Of a stretch of DNA of 64,000 nt, positions 33,976 through 42,446 are shown in pieces (the stretch's first letter is position 1; each line of letters starts with the position of its first letter). A model generated the notes under the pieces. The model was not told the origin of the DNA. It searched no databases and saw nothing but the letters and a program-made list of their open reading frames with translations. Source of the stretch: Lacisediminimonas profundi (GTDB lineage: Bacteria > Pseudomonadota > Gammaproteobacteria > Burkholderiales > Burkholderiaceae_D); the NCBI RefSeq assembly GCF_008831265.1, contig NZ_VTTH01000004.1, positions 372,001-436,000 on the forward strand. Direction: 5' to 3'. The translations under genes were made by a program, and so were the position numbers.

Positions 33976-35910
33976 TCAATGCGGGTCCGTGATTGTCCAC
34001 GGAACTTCCTTCATGCCAGCCGGCACCACAGGCCGCACCGTGATTTCCTGGTGCCCGGCCGTCAGGCCGTACTGTGCGTAGCCGTAATACTGGAACAAAC
34101 AGTGTTCACCCGGCTGGATTACGTCGGCCCACGGCCGTTCGGAAACTGCGGGATAAATGAATGGCTGCGCAAAGCAGGCCTTGATCGGATTGCCAGTCAG
34201 CGGCTCTTTGCCCGGCCGGAGCACGATGTTGAGGGGAGCCTGGCGCCGCAGTTCCAGCAAGGAATCGACAAGTGCATTGTGCTGCCGCGCATTCGTGCGA
34301 TGGCTTGCTGCTATTTCACGCGCGGCTTTGCGTCCATCCGCGATCACCAGCAACAGCACCAGCGGCAGCAACACGAAGTTGACGACCACATTTCCCAGGC
34401 CCGGCCGTAGCCGCATCTTCCCCAAGCCATTGATCATCATGGTCATGACAAATGGCAGTGAAACGAAAAAAGCAATGGCGGAAAAGTAGAAGGCGGCCCC
34501 GCCAGGCAGATCGAACAAGCCAACGATCAACACGCCAGCAGCCATGGCTCCAAAGGAAAAGAGCGCAGCCGGCGCATTAACCAATGCGCGGATGCCCTGC
34601 TTGTGGACATATCCGGCAACGACCAGCCAGGCCAGCGAAAAATGCAAAGCCATGAAGCTGGATATCGCGGCCAACGCCCATGCCACCGAAAGTCCCGAGA
34701 CCGGGCCGGGGCCGGACAGGTCTTGCACCGTCTTTGCCAGGTCACTGCCGTGCCATGAGTAGACGGGGATGGAGCCGAAGGGAACGATCTTCGTCGGCGC
34801 ATTGGCGCTGGCGGCATGGAAGGCCACTAGTGCGGCAACCGCCGCAACCAGCGCGAGCGCCAGCCAGTCGGCAGGAACCCGGCCGCGGCGCAGGATAACA
34901 GCCCGTAGCCACCACAAGCCGGCGAACATGAGTCCAACCGGGGCTTTGGCTGCTCCCGCCAGCCCTGCCACACTCGCCGCGAGGATCAAGTCGGCCGCAC
35001 TGAGCTTGCGCTTGAAGAGAAGGGGCAAGCCGAGCATCAGGAACACAAGCGAAACGGTGAACGATTCGGATGCAAGATACGAGTCCCAGAATGCCCATTT
35101 CCCGAACAAGCGGGGCGCCAATACCAACAGGAAGCAGGCCAGGGCCCACCCTAGGGGAATATTCCTCGAATCGGTCCGGCCCAGCATCGCGCAACATGCA
35201 ACGATGGAAAGAACCAGCACAGGAACAAACAGCATCTGTGGCGCTACGCCATAGACTTCCAGCACGCCGGCACCGGACAGGACGCTGATGCCGGCGACCA
35301 GCATGTGGGACAGTACGTGGTACGGGGTCTCGACCAGGCCGTGCAGGCCGGTCGACACCAGTCCGTAATTCTTGATCATGGCAGCGATGCTGGCATGGAA
35401 CAGCATGTCGTAGTGCGCAGCGCCCGATTGCACCCGCTGGAGCATGTCGAAGAACGTGTAGGTCCCGCCGTGCCCGATGATGACCGCCGTCGCGGTCAAG
35501 GCCATCAGCAAAAGCAGCGGTATCTCGCGCATGCCAACCCGCAAGAACCGTATGGCATCGACCAGCCCGAAAACCGCCAACAGGTAGAAAAGCGGCGCCA
35601 GCCAGTGCCAACTCGCGTTGCCGATCAGCGCCATCAAGCCAAAGGAAATAACAAGGCCCCAGGCAGCACTGCCGAGTCTCCTGGACAAGCCGTAAAAAAC
35701 CAGGATCACCGCCAGGCAGGTGATGGCAATCGGCGCTGTCTGGCGCAAGACTGAAGCATCCTGCAACAACAGGTTCCCGGCTGCGAAAATACAAATGGCC
35801 GTCAGCAGCAGCGCGGCGAATAGGGTGTTCGACTGATTTTCCGGAAGCGAAATCGAATCCAGCAACTGGCGGTCGTATTTGCCGCCGGCGCGGGCTTGTG
35901 TGCACTCCAT
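33976..35910 (-). CDS. Large polytopic membrane protein, GT-C-like
   Basis: A 644-residue protein with about 13 membrane helices and a soluble C-terminal tail of roughly 90 residues (from about 550). That architecture is common to GT-C glycosyltransferases that use polyprenyl-phosphate sugars, such as ArnT. No diagnostic motif is recognised. It is the last gene of the minus-strand unit that also encodes an ArnC-like transferase and an ArnE-like transporter, so it is a candidate periplasmic transferase; a second Wzy polymerase is the alternative. Confidence 0.5.
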   Translation of the reverse strand: MECTQARAGGKYDRQLLDSISLPENQSNTLFAALLLTAICIFAAGNLLLQDASVLRQTAPIAITCLAVILVFYGLSRRLGSAAWGLVISFGLMALIGNASWHWLAPLFYLLAVFGLVDAIRFLRVGMREIPLLLLMALTATAVIIGHGGTYTFFDMLQRVQSGAAHYDMLFHASIAAMIKNYGLVSTGLHGLVETPYHVLSHMLVAGISVLSGAGVLEVYGVAPQMLFVPVLVLSIVACCAMLGRTDSRNIPLGWALACFLLVLAPRLFGKWAFWDSYLASESFTVSLVFLMLGLPLLFKRKLSAADLILAASVAGLAGAAKAPVGLMFAGLWWLRAVILRRGRVPADWLALALVAAVAALVAFHAASANAPTKIVPFGSIPVYSWHGSDLAKTVQDLSGPGPVSGLSVAWALAAISSFMALHFSLAWLVVAGYVHKQGIRALVNAPAALFSFGAMAAGVLIVGLFDLPGGAAFYFSAIAFFVSLPFVMTMMINGLGKMRLRPGLGNVVVNFVLLPLVLLLVIADGRKAAREIAASHRTNARQHNALVDSLLELRRQAPLNIVLRPGKEPLTGNPIKACFAQPFIYPAVSERPWADVIQPGEHCLFQYYGYAQYGLTAGHQEITVRPVVPAGMKEVPWTITDPH

Positions 35911-35976
35911 CGGAATATTGCCGTCCTTCGTGTTCTTGTCGTTCTATATCGTTGGGCCTGGCGGTTCCTGGATCGC

Positions 35977-37128
35977 TCAGGCTGTCGGCGCTTCCAGCGC
36001 CCTGGACAGCGCGTCGACGACGCGGTCCTGCTGGGCTTGCGTCAGGCCTACCCACAGCGGCAGGCGAACCAGCCGTTCGGACTGCATGTCGGTGACACGC
36101 ATCGAGCCGTGGATCCGCCCGTAGCGCTGACCTGCCGGCGATGAGTGCAGCGGAACATAATGGAAGACCGAATGGATGTCTTCCCGCTTCAACGCCGACA
36201 ATACCGCCTGCCTGTCGATTCCCGGCGCCAGCAGCACGTAATACATATGGGCATTGTGCTCGCAGCCTTCAGGCACGACGGGACGGCGCAACAAGCCCTT
36301 CGATTCCAGGGGCGCCAGCGCGGCGTGATACCGGCTCCAGCTTGCCAGCCGGTTGCTGGTGATGGGCTCGGCGTCTTCCAGTTGCGCCCACAGGAACGCG
36401 GCAATCAGTTCGCCGGGCAGGAACGAGGATCCAACCTCCTGCCATGTGTACTTGTCCACCTCGCCCCGGAAGAAGCGGCTGCGGTCGGTGCCCTTCTCGC
36501 GGATGATTTCCGCGCGCATGGCGAAAGCGGGATCGTTTACCAGCAGCGCGCCACCCTCGCCAGAGATGACGTTCTTGGTCTCGTGGAAGCTGTACGCCCC
36601 AAGGTCGCCTATGCTGCCGAGCGCACGTCCCTTGTAACGCGCCATCACGCCCTGCGCGGCGTCCTCGACGACCTTGAGTCCATGCCGGCGTGCGATGTCC
36701 ATGATGGCGTCCATCTCGCAGGCGACGCCCGCATAATGCACGGGCACGATTGCCTTCGTGCGCGACGTTATGGCAGCTTCGATCAATCGCTCGTCCAGGT
36801 TCAATGTGTCGTCACGGATATCGACGAACACCGGAACCCCGCCACGCAACACGAACGCATTGGCCGTGGAAACGAAAGTGAATGACGGCATGATTACTTC
36901 GTCGCCCGGTTGGATGTCGAGCAGCAGGGCCGCCATTTCGAGAGCGGCAGTGCAGGAGTGGGTCAACAACGCCTTTCTGCAGCCGCTATAGTTTTCCAGC
37001 CATTGGTGGCAGCGCTTGGTGAACGCGCCGTCCCCGGCCAGCATGTTGCCGAACTTGGCCTCGGCGATGTAATAGAGTTCCTTGCCGGTCATGTGCGGCT
37101 GGTTGAACTGGATCTTTTCGTTGCTCAT
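35977..37128 (-). CDS. WecE/RffA-type sugar-nucleotide 4-aminotransferase
   Basis: A 383-residue DegT/DnrJ/EryC1 aminotransferase close to dTDP-4-amino-4,6-dideoxygalactose transaminase. FGNMLAGDGAFTKRC and HSCTAALEMAALLL are typical of WecE, and the PLP lysine is Lys185 (YSFHETKNVISGEGG). The start at 37128 is preceded by GGAG. The expected substrate is dTDP-4-keto-6-deoxyglucose, but rmlA and rmlB are not in this window and would have to be elsewhere. The formyltransferase at 39183 would be a natural next enzyme. Confidence 0.88.
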   Translation of the reverse strand: MSNEKIQFNQPHMTGKELYYIAEAKFGNMLAGDGAFTKRCHQWLENYSGCRKALLTHSCTAALEMAALLLDIQPGDEVIMPSFTFVSTANAFVLRGGVPVFVDIRDDTLNLDERLIEAAITSRTKAIVPVHYAGVACEMDAIMDIARRHGLKVVEDAAQGVMARYKGRALGSIGDLGAYSFHETKNVISGEGGALLVNDPAFAMRAEIIREKGTDRSRFFRGEVDKYTWQEVGSSFLPGELIAAFLWAQLEDAEPITSNRLASWSRYHAALAPLESKGLLRRPVVPEGCEHNAHMYYVLLAPGIDRQAVLSALKREDIHSVFHYVPLHSSPAGQRYGRIHGSMRVTDMQSERLVRLPLWVGLTQAQQDRVVDALSRALEAPTA

Positions 37129-37284
37129 TTGTTGCTCATCTCCAGCCTCCAGTGCTGCATGGTTTTGCCGATACGCGGGCGCAGATGCGTGCATTCATGC
37201 GGGTCTCCTGCGTGGCACAAGGCAAGCCGGCCGGCTTGCACATCTTGTGCGGGAAAAATTTTCATTGATCGCATCCGCCGGACA

Positions 37285-37902
37285 TCATGATTTCACGCAC
37301 TCCATGAAGCAGTGCGTATAGGGAATCCATGCCTGGTGGCGAAGTTCGGCGCTGAAATCACCGAATACCGCGCCAGCCAGCGCTGCATACCCGGTTTTGT
37401 TGCGAACGTTCTGGCCGCGGTCATTGCTGACCAGGAAGCGCGAGATCGCATTTTGCGAAGGATCGAGGCAAGGATCCACAGTAAGCAGCCGGCCGCCCGG
37501 GCGCAACGCGCTGTGCGCCAGCCGCAGCACGTCAAGCGCCACCTCGTCGTCCAGATGGTGCAGTAGTCCGATTGCCAGCACCACGTCAAATGGGGGAAGG
37601 CGATCAAGGTCCTCCATCTGCAGTTGCTTGCAATGGAAATGGCCGCGGTGCCCAAAGCTGCGGCGCGCTTTCCCGATGTAGTCCTCGCTGATGTCGAAGC
37701 CCCAATAATTTATATCGGGCAGATAGGCCAGGATGTCGGCCGGTCCGCAACCGACGTCGAGCAAGGCCATGCCGGGAAAGGGGCGGATGTAGCGGGAGAC
37801 GAAATTTGTCCGGAACTTGCGCGCCCCCATCAGGGACTGGAAGGATGAATAAATGCGTGGATGGGACAGGACCGCTCGCAATCCGCTGGTCGTTTGCGCC
37901 AT
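37285..37902 (-). CDS. Class I SAM-dependent methyltransferase
   Basis: A 205-residue methyltransferase with motif I LLDVGCGPADI near residue 48 and the VLAIGLLHHLDD segment. It shares one base with the upstream methyltransferase gene. It presumably modifies a sugar or a lipid-linked intermediate; the substrate is unknown. A gap of 156 bases follows before the aminotransferase gene. Confidence 0.78.
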   Translation of the reverse strand: MAQTTSGLRAVLSHPRIYSSFQSLMGARKFRTNFVSRYIRPFPGMALLDVGCGPADILAYLPDINYWGFDISEDYIGKARRSFGHRGHFHCKQLQMEDLDRLPPFDVVLAIGLLHHLDDEVALDVLRLAHSALRPGGRLLTVDPCLDPSQNAISRFLVSNDRGQNVRNKTGYAALAGAVFGDFSAELRHQAWIPYTHCFMECVKS

Positions 37903-38825
37903 CAGGCCTCCCCCGGCGCGTCAGTTTTCGTGATCGTGCAGTCAATGATGGGTTGGAACAGTGCCGGCACCAGCCCAAGCAAGCGGTGCAGCTGCAAACG
38001 GACCATGGCCCCGAGTATGGCGCGCACCGCGCCCGAACGGCGTTCGGCGAAGCGCTGGTCCGACACCACGCGTTCCAGTGTGGACACCAGCATCGCAGGA
38101 TCAAGCGCCAGGCTGGCGCCGGGAATCCGCCGCACGCTGCGCTTGATCTGCGGAACGGTGATCCAGTTCAGGGACGCCCAGGTCCCAGCCGGATCGGTCA
38201 CTCGCTGGCTGTTGAATATGCGCTTGCGCATGGCTTTCTCGGTCAGATTCTTCGAAAAGAAGGTTGGGATGTTGAAGTGGGGCTCGTACGGGAACAGGTA
38301 GTTCGGGCATGTGAAGCGATACCGCCCGCCAGCCCTCAGGCTCGTCATGACGTTGGCAATCACCTGCGCAACGTCGTCCACATGCTCCATCACATTGATG
38401 GAGAAGGCGTAATCATAACGGCTCACGACATCCAGACGCTCTGCGGGAAAGTCCAGCAATGCAGGCACGCAGCCCTGGCTGCGCGCGTGGTCCATCACGA
38501 TCTGGCGCATGCGGTCGAAATGCGAAAACCCGGAGCCGGTCGGTTCGAGCGCCGTGACCTCGAAGCCTTCCCTGAGCAGCTGGCAGCTGAGCAAAAGCCC
38601 GCCTGCGCCCACTTCAAGCACGCGCGCTCCGCGCGGTAAGCTGGCGATGTCGGCTGCGATGTAAGAGCGCCCGAACAGAGCCTCGCCCGAATAGGTGTCG
38701 AACAGGGGCAGTAGATCGGCAGCAATGCCGGCAAAGAGTGATCGCACCTGAGCCAGCCATTGCTCCATGTCGATGGCCGGACAGCTCGCAATAGAGCGTT
38801 GCTCGATGATCGGCGCCTCATCCAT
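37902..38825 (-). CDS. Class I SAM-dependent methyltransferase
   Basis: A 307-residue protein with motif I RVLEVGAGGLLLS near residue 70 and FSINVMEHVDD in the motif II/III region. The N-terminal 60 residues and long C-terminal tail distinguish it from its neighbour. It overlaps the small transporter gene by 8 bases. The substrate is unknown. Confidence 0.78.
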   Translation of the reverse strand: MDEAPIIEQRSIASCPAIDMEQWLAQVRSLFAGIAADLLPLFDTYSGEALFGRSYIAADIASLPRGARVLEVGAGGLLLSCQLLREGFEVTALEPTGSGFSHFDRMRQIVMDHARSQGCVPALLDFPAERLDVVSRYDYAFSINVMEHVDDVAQVIANVMTSLRAGGRYRFTCPNYLFPYEPHFNIPTFFSKNLTEKAMRKRIFNSQRVTDPAGTWASLNWITVPQIKRSVRRIPGASLALDPAMLVSTLERVVSDQRFAERRSGAVRAILGAMVRLQLHRLLGLVPALFQPIIDCTITKTDAPGEA

Positions 38826-39186
38826 CGGCGTTCATGCCAAGAATGATTCCGCCGAGGATCAACGCAACGGCGAGAAGCTTGGTGACGGTAATGGCTTCGG
38901 CCAGGAAAATCCAGCCGCTGACCATGACCATGACGAAGGTGACGCCGATATAAACCGGAAAGGCGATGGTGAGCGGGAGTTTGCTGACGACGTAAAGCCA
39001 GGCAAAGGACGCAAGCAGTGCGGCGGCATAGGCGGACAGGATGACCGGATCCGATGCGAAGTTGAGCAGCCGGGAAGCGAAGCTGGCGCCCGCAGCATCG
39101 TTTTCGATGCCCGATCGCCATTTGACCATGACCTGGCTGTAGGTGACCAGCAATGCAATTGGCAGGATCGCGAGGTAGTTCTTCAT
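38818..39186 (-). CDS. Four-helix EamA/SMR-type transporter, ArnE-like
   Basis: A 122-residue membrane protein with four predicted helices, the size and fold of ArnE/ArnF and other small multidrug-type transporters. The start at 39186 (MKNYLAIL) overlaps the stop of the formyltransferase gene by 4 bases. In the Arn route two such proteins move undecaprenyl-phosphate-sugar across the membrane. Only one is found here, so it may work as a homodimer. The context supports that role; sequence alone does not prove it. Confidence 0.7.
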   Translation of the reverse strand: MKNYLAILPIALLVTYSQVMVKWRSGIENDAAGASFASRLLNFASDPVILSAYAAALLASFAWLYVVSKLPLTIAFPVYIGVTFVMVMVSGWIFLAEAITVTKLLAVALILGGIILGMNADG

Positions 39187-39905
39187 GCTTGTCCGGGCCC
39201 GGCAATATCCGTCGCGGCGATCGCTTGCCAGAATTTTTCGTCGGACAGCACTTCGCCGGGCAGGCTGACCGCGGCGCTGAAGCAGCACATGCGCTGCATC
39301 AGTTGCAAGCTCGATCCGGGGAATGCCGGCCAGCCGTTCAGGCGAACCGCAATGGCCATGAGCAGCGCGATGCAGCCGCAGCGAAAAACCAGGTTCATCA
39401 AGGCGTCGAAATCTTCGTCGCCCGGACTTGTAGGGATGACCGCTTGCACGACCGGCCGGCCGCCGTCAACGGTTTCATCGACCAGATGCACCGTCACGCC
39501 AGTGAAGCGTGCGCCGTATGCCAGTGCAGCCTGCACCGGCCGCACGCCGATTTCCCCGCCGAACGCGGGTAACAGTGAGTAGTGAAGGTTGATCAGCCGG
39601 CCGCGGTATTTTTCGACCACGGATGGATGCAGGATCTTGTGCACCGTTGTGATGACGAGATCGGGTTCATGCTCGTCCAGCGCAGCGAGCAACGAGCGCT
39701 GGCCGTCGTCCCTGAACGCGATGCTCCGGTTGGCGATGCCGACGGATGTGGCGAACGCATTCGCAGGGCAATCGCGGTCCGTCAGGACGGCCACGATCTG
39801 CGCATCGGCTATCAATCCAAGTTCGATCGCCTTGTGGACGAAACGCAGGTTTCCGCCGCCGCCGGAACAAAGGAATACGATGCGCTTAATCCTGGCGATT
39901 TCCAT
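39183..39905 (-). CDS. PurN/ArnA-type formyltransferase for an amino sugar
   Basis: A 240-residue formyltransferase using N10-formyltetrahydrofolate. The catalytic trio Asn106, His108 (INLHYSLLPAF) and Asp147 (DETVDGG) is conserved with PurN numbering. The CSGGGGN loop near the start is also typical. Beside a 4-aminotransferase gene it most probably N-formylates a 4-amino-4,6-dideoxysugar, as in Fuc4NFo or Qui4NFo pathways. It is not expected to be the purine enzyme because its last 70 residues and its context differ. Confidence 0.8.
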   Translation of the reverse strand: MEIARIKRIVFLCSGGGGNLRFVHKAIELGLIADAQIVAVLTDRDCPANAFATSVGIANRSIAFRDDGQRSLLAALDEHEPDLVITTVHKILHPSVVEKYRGRLINLHYSLLPAFGGEIGVRPVQAALAYGARFTGVTVHLVDETVDGGRPVVQAVIPTSPGDEDFDALMNLVFRCGCIALLMAIAVRLNGWPAFPGSSLQLMQRMCCFSAAVSLPGEVLSDEKFWQAIAATDIAGPGQA

Positions 39906-40818
39906 AGACCCTCTTCACGACGGTGTAGGGACGCCGCTTGGCCTCCGAATAAATCTTCGACAGATAGATGCCGATGACGCCCATGAACGACACGATCAAG
40001 CCGCCTAGCAGCCATACGGAAGCCACCACGGAAGTCCAGCCCTCCACCGGCGTGGACAGGAAGAACCAGTTGAGCACCAGGAAGGCGATATAGCAGCATG
40101 CCAGCGCGAGGATGACCAAGCCAACATAGAAGATGGCGACCAGCGGCAGGTTGCTGAATGACGTGACGGAGTTGACTAACAGTGAAACCCTGCGGCGCAT
40201 CGTATAGGTGGATTCGCTGGTATCAAGCTTGTGCACGGTCTGCGCGCGCTGGTCAAAACCTGTAATGAACCAGAGCCCGGCCATGAACACTTCGCGCTCG
40301 TCGTGCAGGAGCAAGGCATCGACATACTGGCGCGTCATCAGCCTGGCGGTCACCACATTCGCAGGCAGTGGCAGGCCCGAAAGCGCTGCGATCAGCTTCC
40401 AGAACAGGTAGCCGCTGCACCGCTCGAACCATCCGCCTTTGCGCGTGCCCTGCACGCCGTAGACCACGTCGCATGACTCGCGGTCCATCTGCTCTGCGAA
40501 ACTGGTCAGGTATTCGGGCGCTTCTTCGAGATCGCTGTCGATCAGGAATATCCGTTCCCCGCGGGCGTGGTCGAGGCCCGTCATCATCGCCTTGTGGTGG
40601 CCGAAATTGCGCGACAGGTCTACCACCACCAAGTGCGGGTCGCGCCCCGCTAGCTCGACAGCCAGTTGCAGGCTGTTGTCCGGCGAGCCGTCGTTGACAA
40701 GGACGATCTCGTATTCGCCTTCGCCGACCAATTTGCGCGCGGCCGCGCTTGCCCGCTCGTGGAACTCACGGACGTACGCGGCTGACCGGTACAGCGTGGC
40801 AACAATGGATAGCTTCAT
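39886..40818 (-). CDS. GT2 polyprenyl-phosphate glycosyltransferase, ArnC/DPM1-like
   Basis: A 310-residue GT2 enzyme. It has the N-terminal GT-A domain (SIVATLYRSA, LVNDGSPDNS, DSDLEEAPE) and then two C-terminal membrane helices at about 225-290, as in ArnC and dolichol-phosphate mannose synthase. It would transfer a sugar from its nucleotide to undecaprenyl phosphate on the cytoplasmic side. The start at 40818 is chosen because it shares a base with the upstream stop and begins the GT-A strand. It overlaps the formyltransferase gene by 20 bases. Confidence 0.87.
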   Translation of the reverse strand: MKLSIVATLYRSAAYVREFHERASAAARKLVGEGEYEIVLVNDGSPDNSLQLAVELAGRDPHLVVVDLSRNFGHHKAMMTGLDHARGERIFLIDSDLEEAPEYLTSFAEQMDRESCDVVYGVQGTRKGGWFERCSGYLFWKLIAALSGLPLPANVVTARLMTRQYVDALLLHDEREVFMAGLWFITGFDQRAQTVHKLDTSESTYTMRRRVSLLVNSVTSFSNLPLVAIFYVGLVILALACCYIAFLVLNWFFLSTPVEGWTSVVASVWLLGGLIVSFMGVIGIYLSKIYSEAKRRPYTVVKRVYGNRQD

Positions 40819-41504
40819 CAGCTGACATACCTCATGTAACGGGGCGATTGCTTGCCGCAATTGAAAAGCAGGTCGAGGATGCTGACCTGGTGGGTGTACG
40901 TTCCCCACAGTTGCCGGTACGCCGGATAGCCGGCGTAATCGAACCAGGAAAGCGTGATGCCCGCATCGGCGAACGCATGCTCATCAATGTAATCCCTGGC
41001 CGACGGACCCGAAATGTATTCACTTCCTCCTGCCTGCCGGCACAGGTTGACCAGTCGCGCAGTCTTGCCGTCGTCGCCAGGTTCGTAATCCCAGGAGCTG
41101 GTAACCGCGGTCCTGATGCCGAGATAATCGCAGATCCCCTTGATGAAGCGGCGATTCATCTGCGACAGGTGGGTGTAGGCATTTTCCAGGTACATGGGCT
41201 CAAGCCAGGATGCGACTTCCGCGAAGTACGGCGCACGCGCATAGTTGGCTTTCAAGGACTTCCAATGCTTCTCCTGCCAGCCGCCAGCCAGGGTGACGTC
41301 CCGTATGCGCCGGCCGATATCCTGCCCGACCGGGACCGTCAGCCACTGCACGCCTTGCGGCGTCTTGATCTGGTTGCGGTTGCGCCAATCGTTTTTCGTG
41401 TACTGCACGTCGTCGTAGAGTATGAATTCATCCACCGCGGCGATCATGTCGAAATAGCCCTTCCAGGGGATATAGTTGGACTGAAGGATTGCTACCTTTT
41501 TCAA
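40818..41504 (-). CDS. WbqC family protein
   Basis: A 228-residue member of the WbqC family, found in O-antigen and capsule loci: [14 protein letters not shown] at the start, [14 protein letters not shown] next and [10 protein letters not shown] near the end. The reaction is not well established; in several loci it accompanies 4-amino sugars, suggesting N-acylation. It is the first gene of the second sugar operon. Confidence 0.85.
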   Translation of the reverse strand: MKKVAILQSNYIPWKGYFDMIAAVDEFILYDDVQYTKNDWRNRNQIKTPQGVQWLTVPVGQDIGRRIRDVTLAGGWQEKHWKSLKANYARAPYFAEVASWLEPMYLENAYTHLSQMNRRFIKGICDYLGIRTAVTSSWDYEPGDDGKTARLVNLCRQAGGSEYISGPSARDYIDEHAFADAGITLSWFDYAGYPAYRQLWGTYTHQVSILDLLFNCGKQSPRYMRYVS

Positions 41505-41653
41505 GCACTGTCTCCGAGGACTTTCTGCCGGGATGGAATCATCTGGGTGGCGCGCCGGTCACGCTTGCTTCATAAGGTGCGGGCGCTCCGCGACCGGCAG
41601 GCATGCTGGCATTCGGAGGAATTCCCCCTCCACCCGGTCGACCGCAATGATAC

Positions 41654-41662
41654 GTTATAACA
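41654..41662 (-). promoter_or_regulatory. Extended -10 promoter candidate for the wbqC operon
   Basis: The minus strand reads TG-T-TATAAC, an extended -10 element, giving a leader of about 140 bases before the WbqC gene. The -35 region is not recognisable. Confidence 0.4.
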
Positions 41663-42083
41663 AGGCTCTGTCTGCTGCCGGCACCGTCATTGACCCTATG
41701 AGACCCGGACCGGCAGGTCATGGACCTTTGTGAGGGCGGAACGGGCTGCCGATGCTGCAAAGCGTTGGCCCGACCGGGATGCGATGCAGAACGCCGACGC
41801 GCAGGGCGTCGCGCATGATCCCGGCTGGACCATGGCGGGGCTCAAGTACCACTATGAGTGCGGCACATCACAGCGTCAGGCACGAAACCAGCGATGCTGA
41901 TTCCGGGCTCGCCACGACGAAGGGCGACCATTCGCTCGAAAGCTACGTCCTCGGGAATGACCGCTACCAGATTGAAATGCTGGGGAACCTTTGCAAGGTG
42001 CCGGCGACCGGTGCTCTCGTCGCGGTGACTTGGCCCAACACCAAAGACGGGACATGTTTTCCGGCGCGGGTGTTAGCGATCGT

Positions 42084-42115
42084 GCCTCCGGGCCGGTTGT
42101 CACCGGCCCGGAGGC
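42084..42115. repeat. Perfect 14-bp inverted repeat
   Basis: GCCTCCGGGCCGGT (42084-42097) and its exact complement (42102-42115) enclose a TGTC loop. No T-run follows on either strand, so it is not a standard intrinsic terminator. Confidence 0.7.
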
Positions 42116-42180
42116 AGAAGAAGGTGTTGGCCCGCTCTCGGTATGAAGCTGGCTGGACGCCAGGACAGTTGACCCCAGAA

Positions 42181-42216
42181 ACAAAAACGCCAACCCGTGA
42201 AGGTTGGCGTTTTTGT
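42181..42216 (-). terminator. Original tRNA-Phe terminator (displaced)
   Basis: A perfect 15-bp stem, ACAAAAACGCCAACC (42181-42195) with GGTTGGCGTTTTTGT (42202-42216), T-tailed on both strands. It lies just downstream of the tRNA-Phe 3' remnant in the minus direction, so it ended the tRNA transcript before integration. Confidence 0.85.
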
Positions 42217-42226
42217 AAGGAATATC

Positions 42227-42277
42227 CTTGGTGGCCCGGGGCGGAATCGAACCACCGACACAAGGATTTTCAATCCT
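42227..42277. repeat. attL, 51-bp direct repeat (tRNA-Phe 3' fragment)
   Basis: Identical to 58523-58573. It contains the anticodon stem-loop through the encoded CCA end of tRNA-Phe (minus orientation) plus two flanking bases. The sequence diverges immediately on both sides. Confidence 0.95.
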
Positions 42278-42402
42278 TGGATAATGCCATTTCTTGCCGT
42301 TGATTTCAGTCGCTAATTCTCATGTAATCAATAAAAAACAACCACTTAGGTAAATAAAGTCCTTGTGTTGCGTTGATGCATGTTGACGAATATACTCCAA
42401 AC

Positions 42403-42426
42403 TTGATTACATGGCGATTACATGGA
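42403..42426 (+). repeat. Left arm-type integrase site candidates
   Basis: GATTACATGG occurs twice in tandem (42405-42414, 42416-42425) just before the integrase start. An inverted TTGATTACATG copy includes 42321-42329. A related sequence occurs at 58452-58470 beside attR. The placement at both ends of the element suggests binding sites for the integrase. Confidence 0.5.
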
Positions 42427-42446
42427 AGTCAGAAACGGGGTAATTG

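Larger units (their letters stand above)
41505..42226. other. Intergenic region between sugar island and integrated element
   Basis: About 720 bases holding a minus-strand promoter candidate, a perfect 14-bp inverted repeat and the old terminator of tRNA-Phe. A plus-strand open frame (roughly 41854-42303) shows some protein-like composition in its middle, but it runs through the terminator and the tRNA fragment and has no ribosome site, so it is not called as a gene. No ops element was found here. Confidence 0.55.

Noticed and set aside
41752-42303. A 183-codon plus-strand frame at the left edge of the integrated element
   Set aside because: It reads through a perfect inverted repeat, a terminator and the tRNA fragment, has no ribosome site, and its end depends on the integration event.
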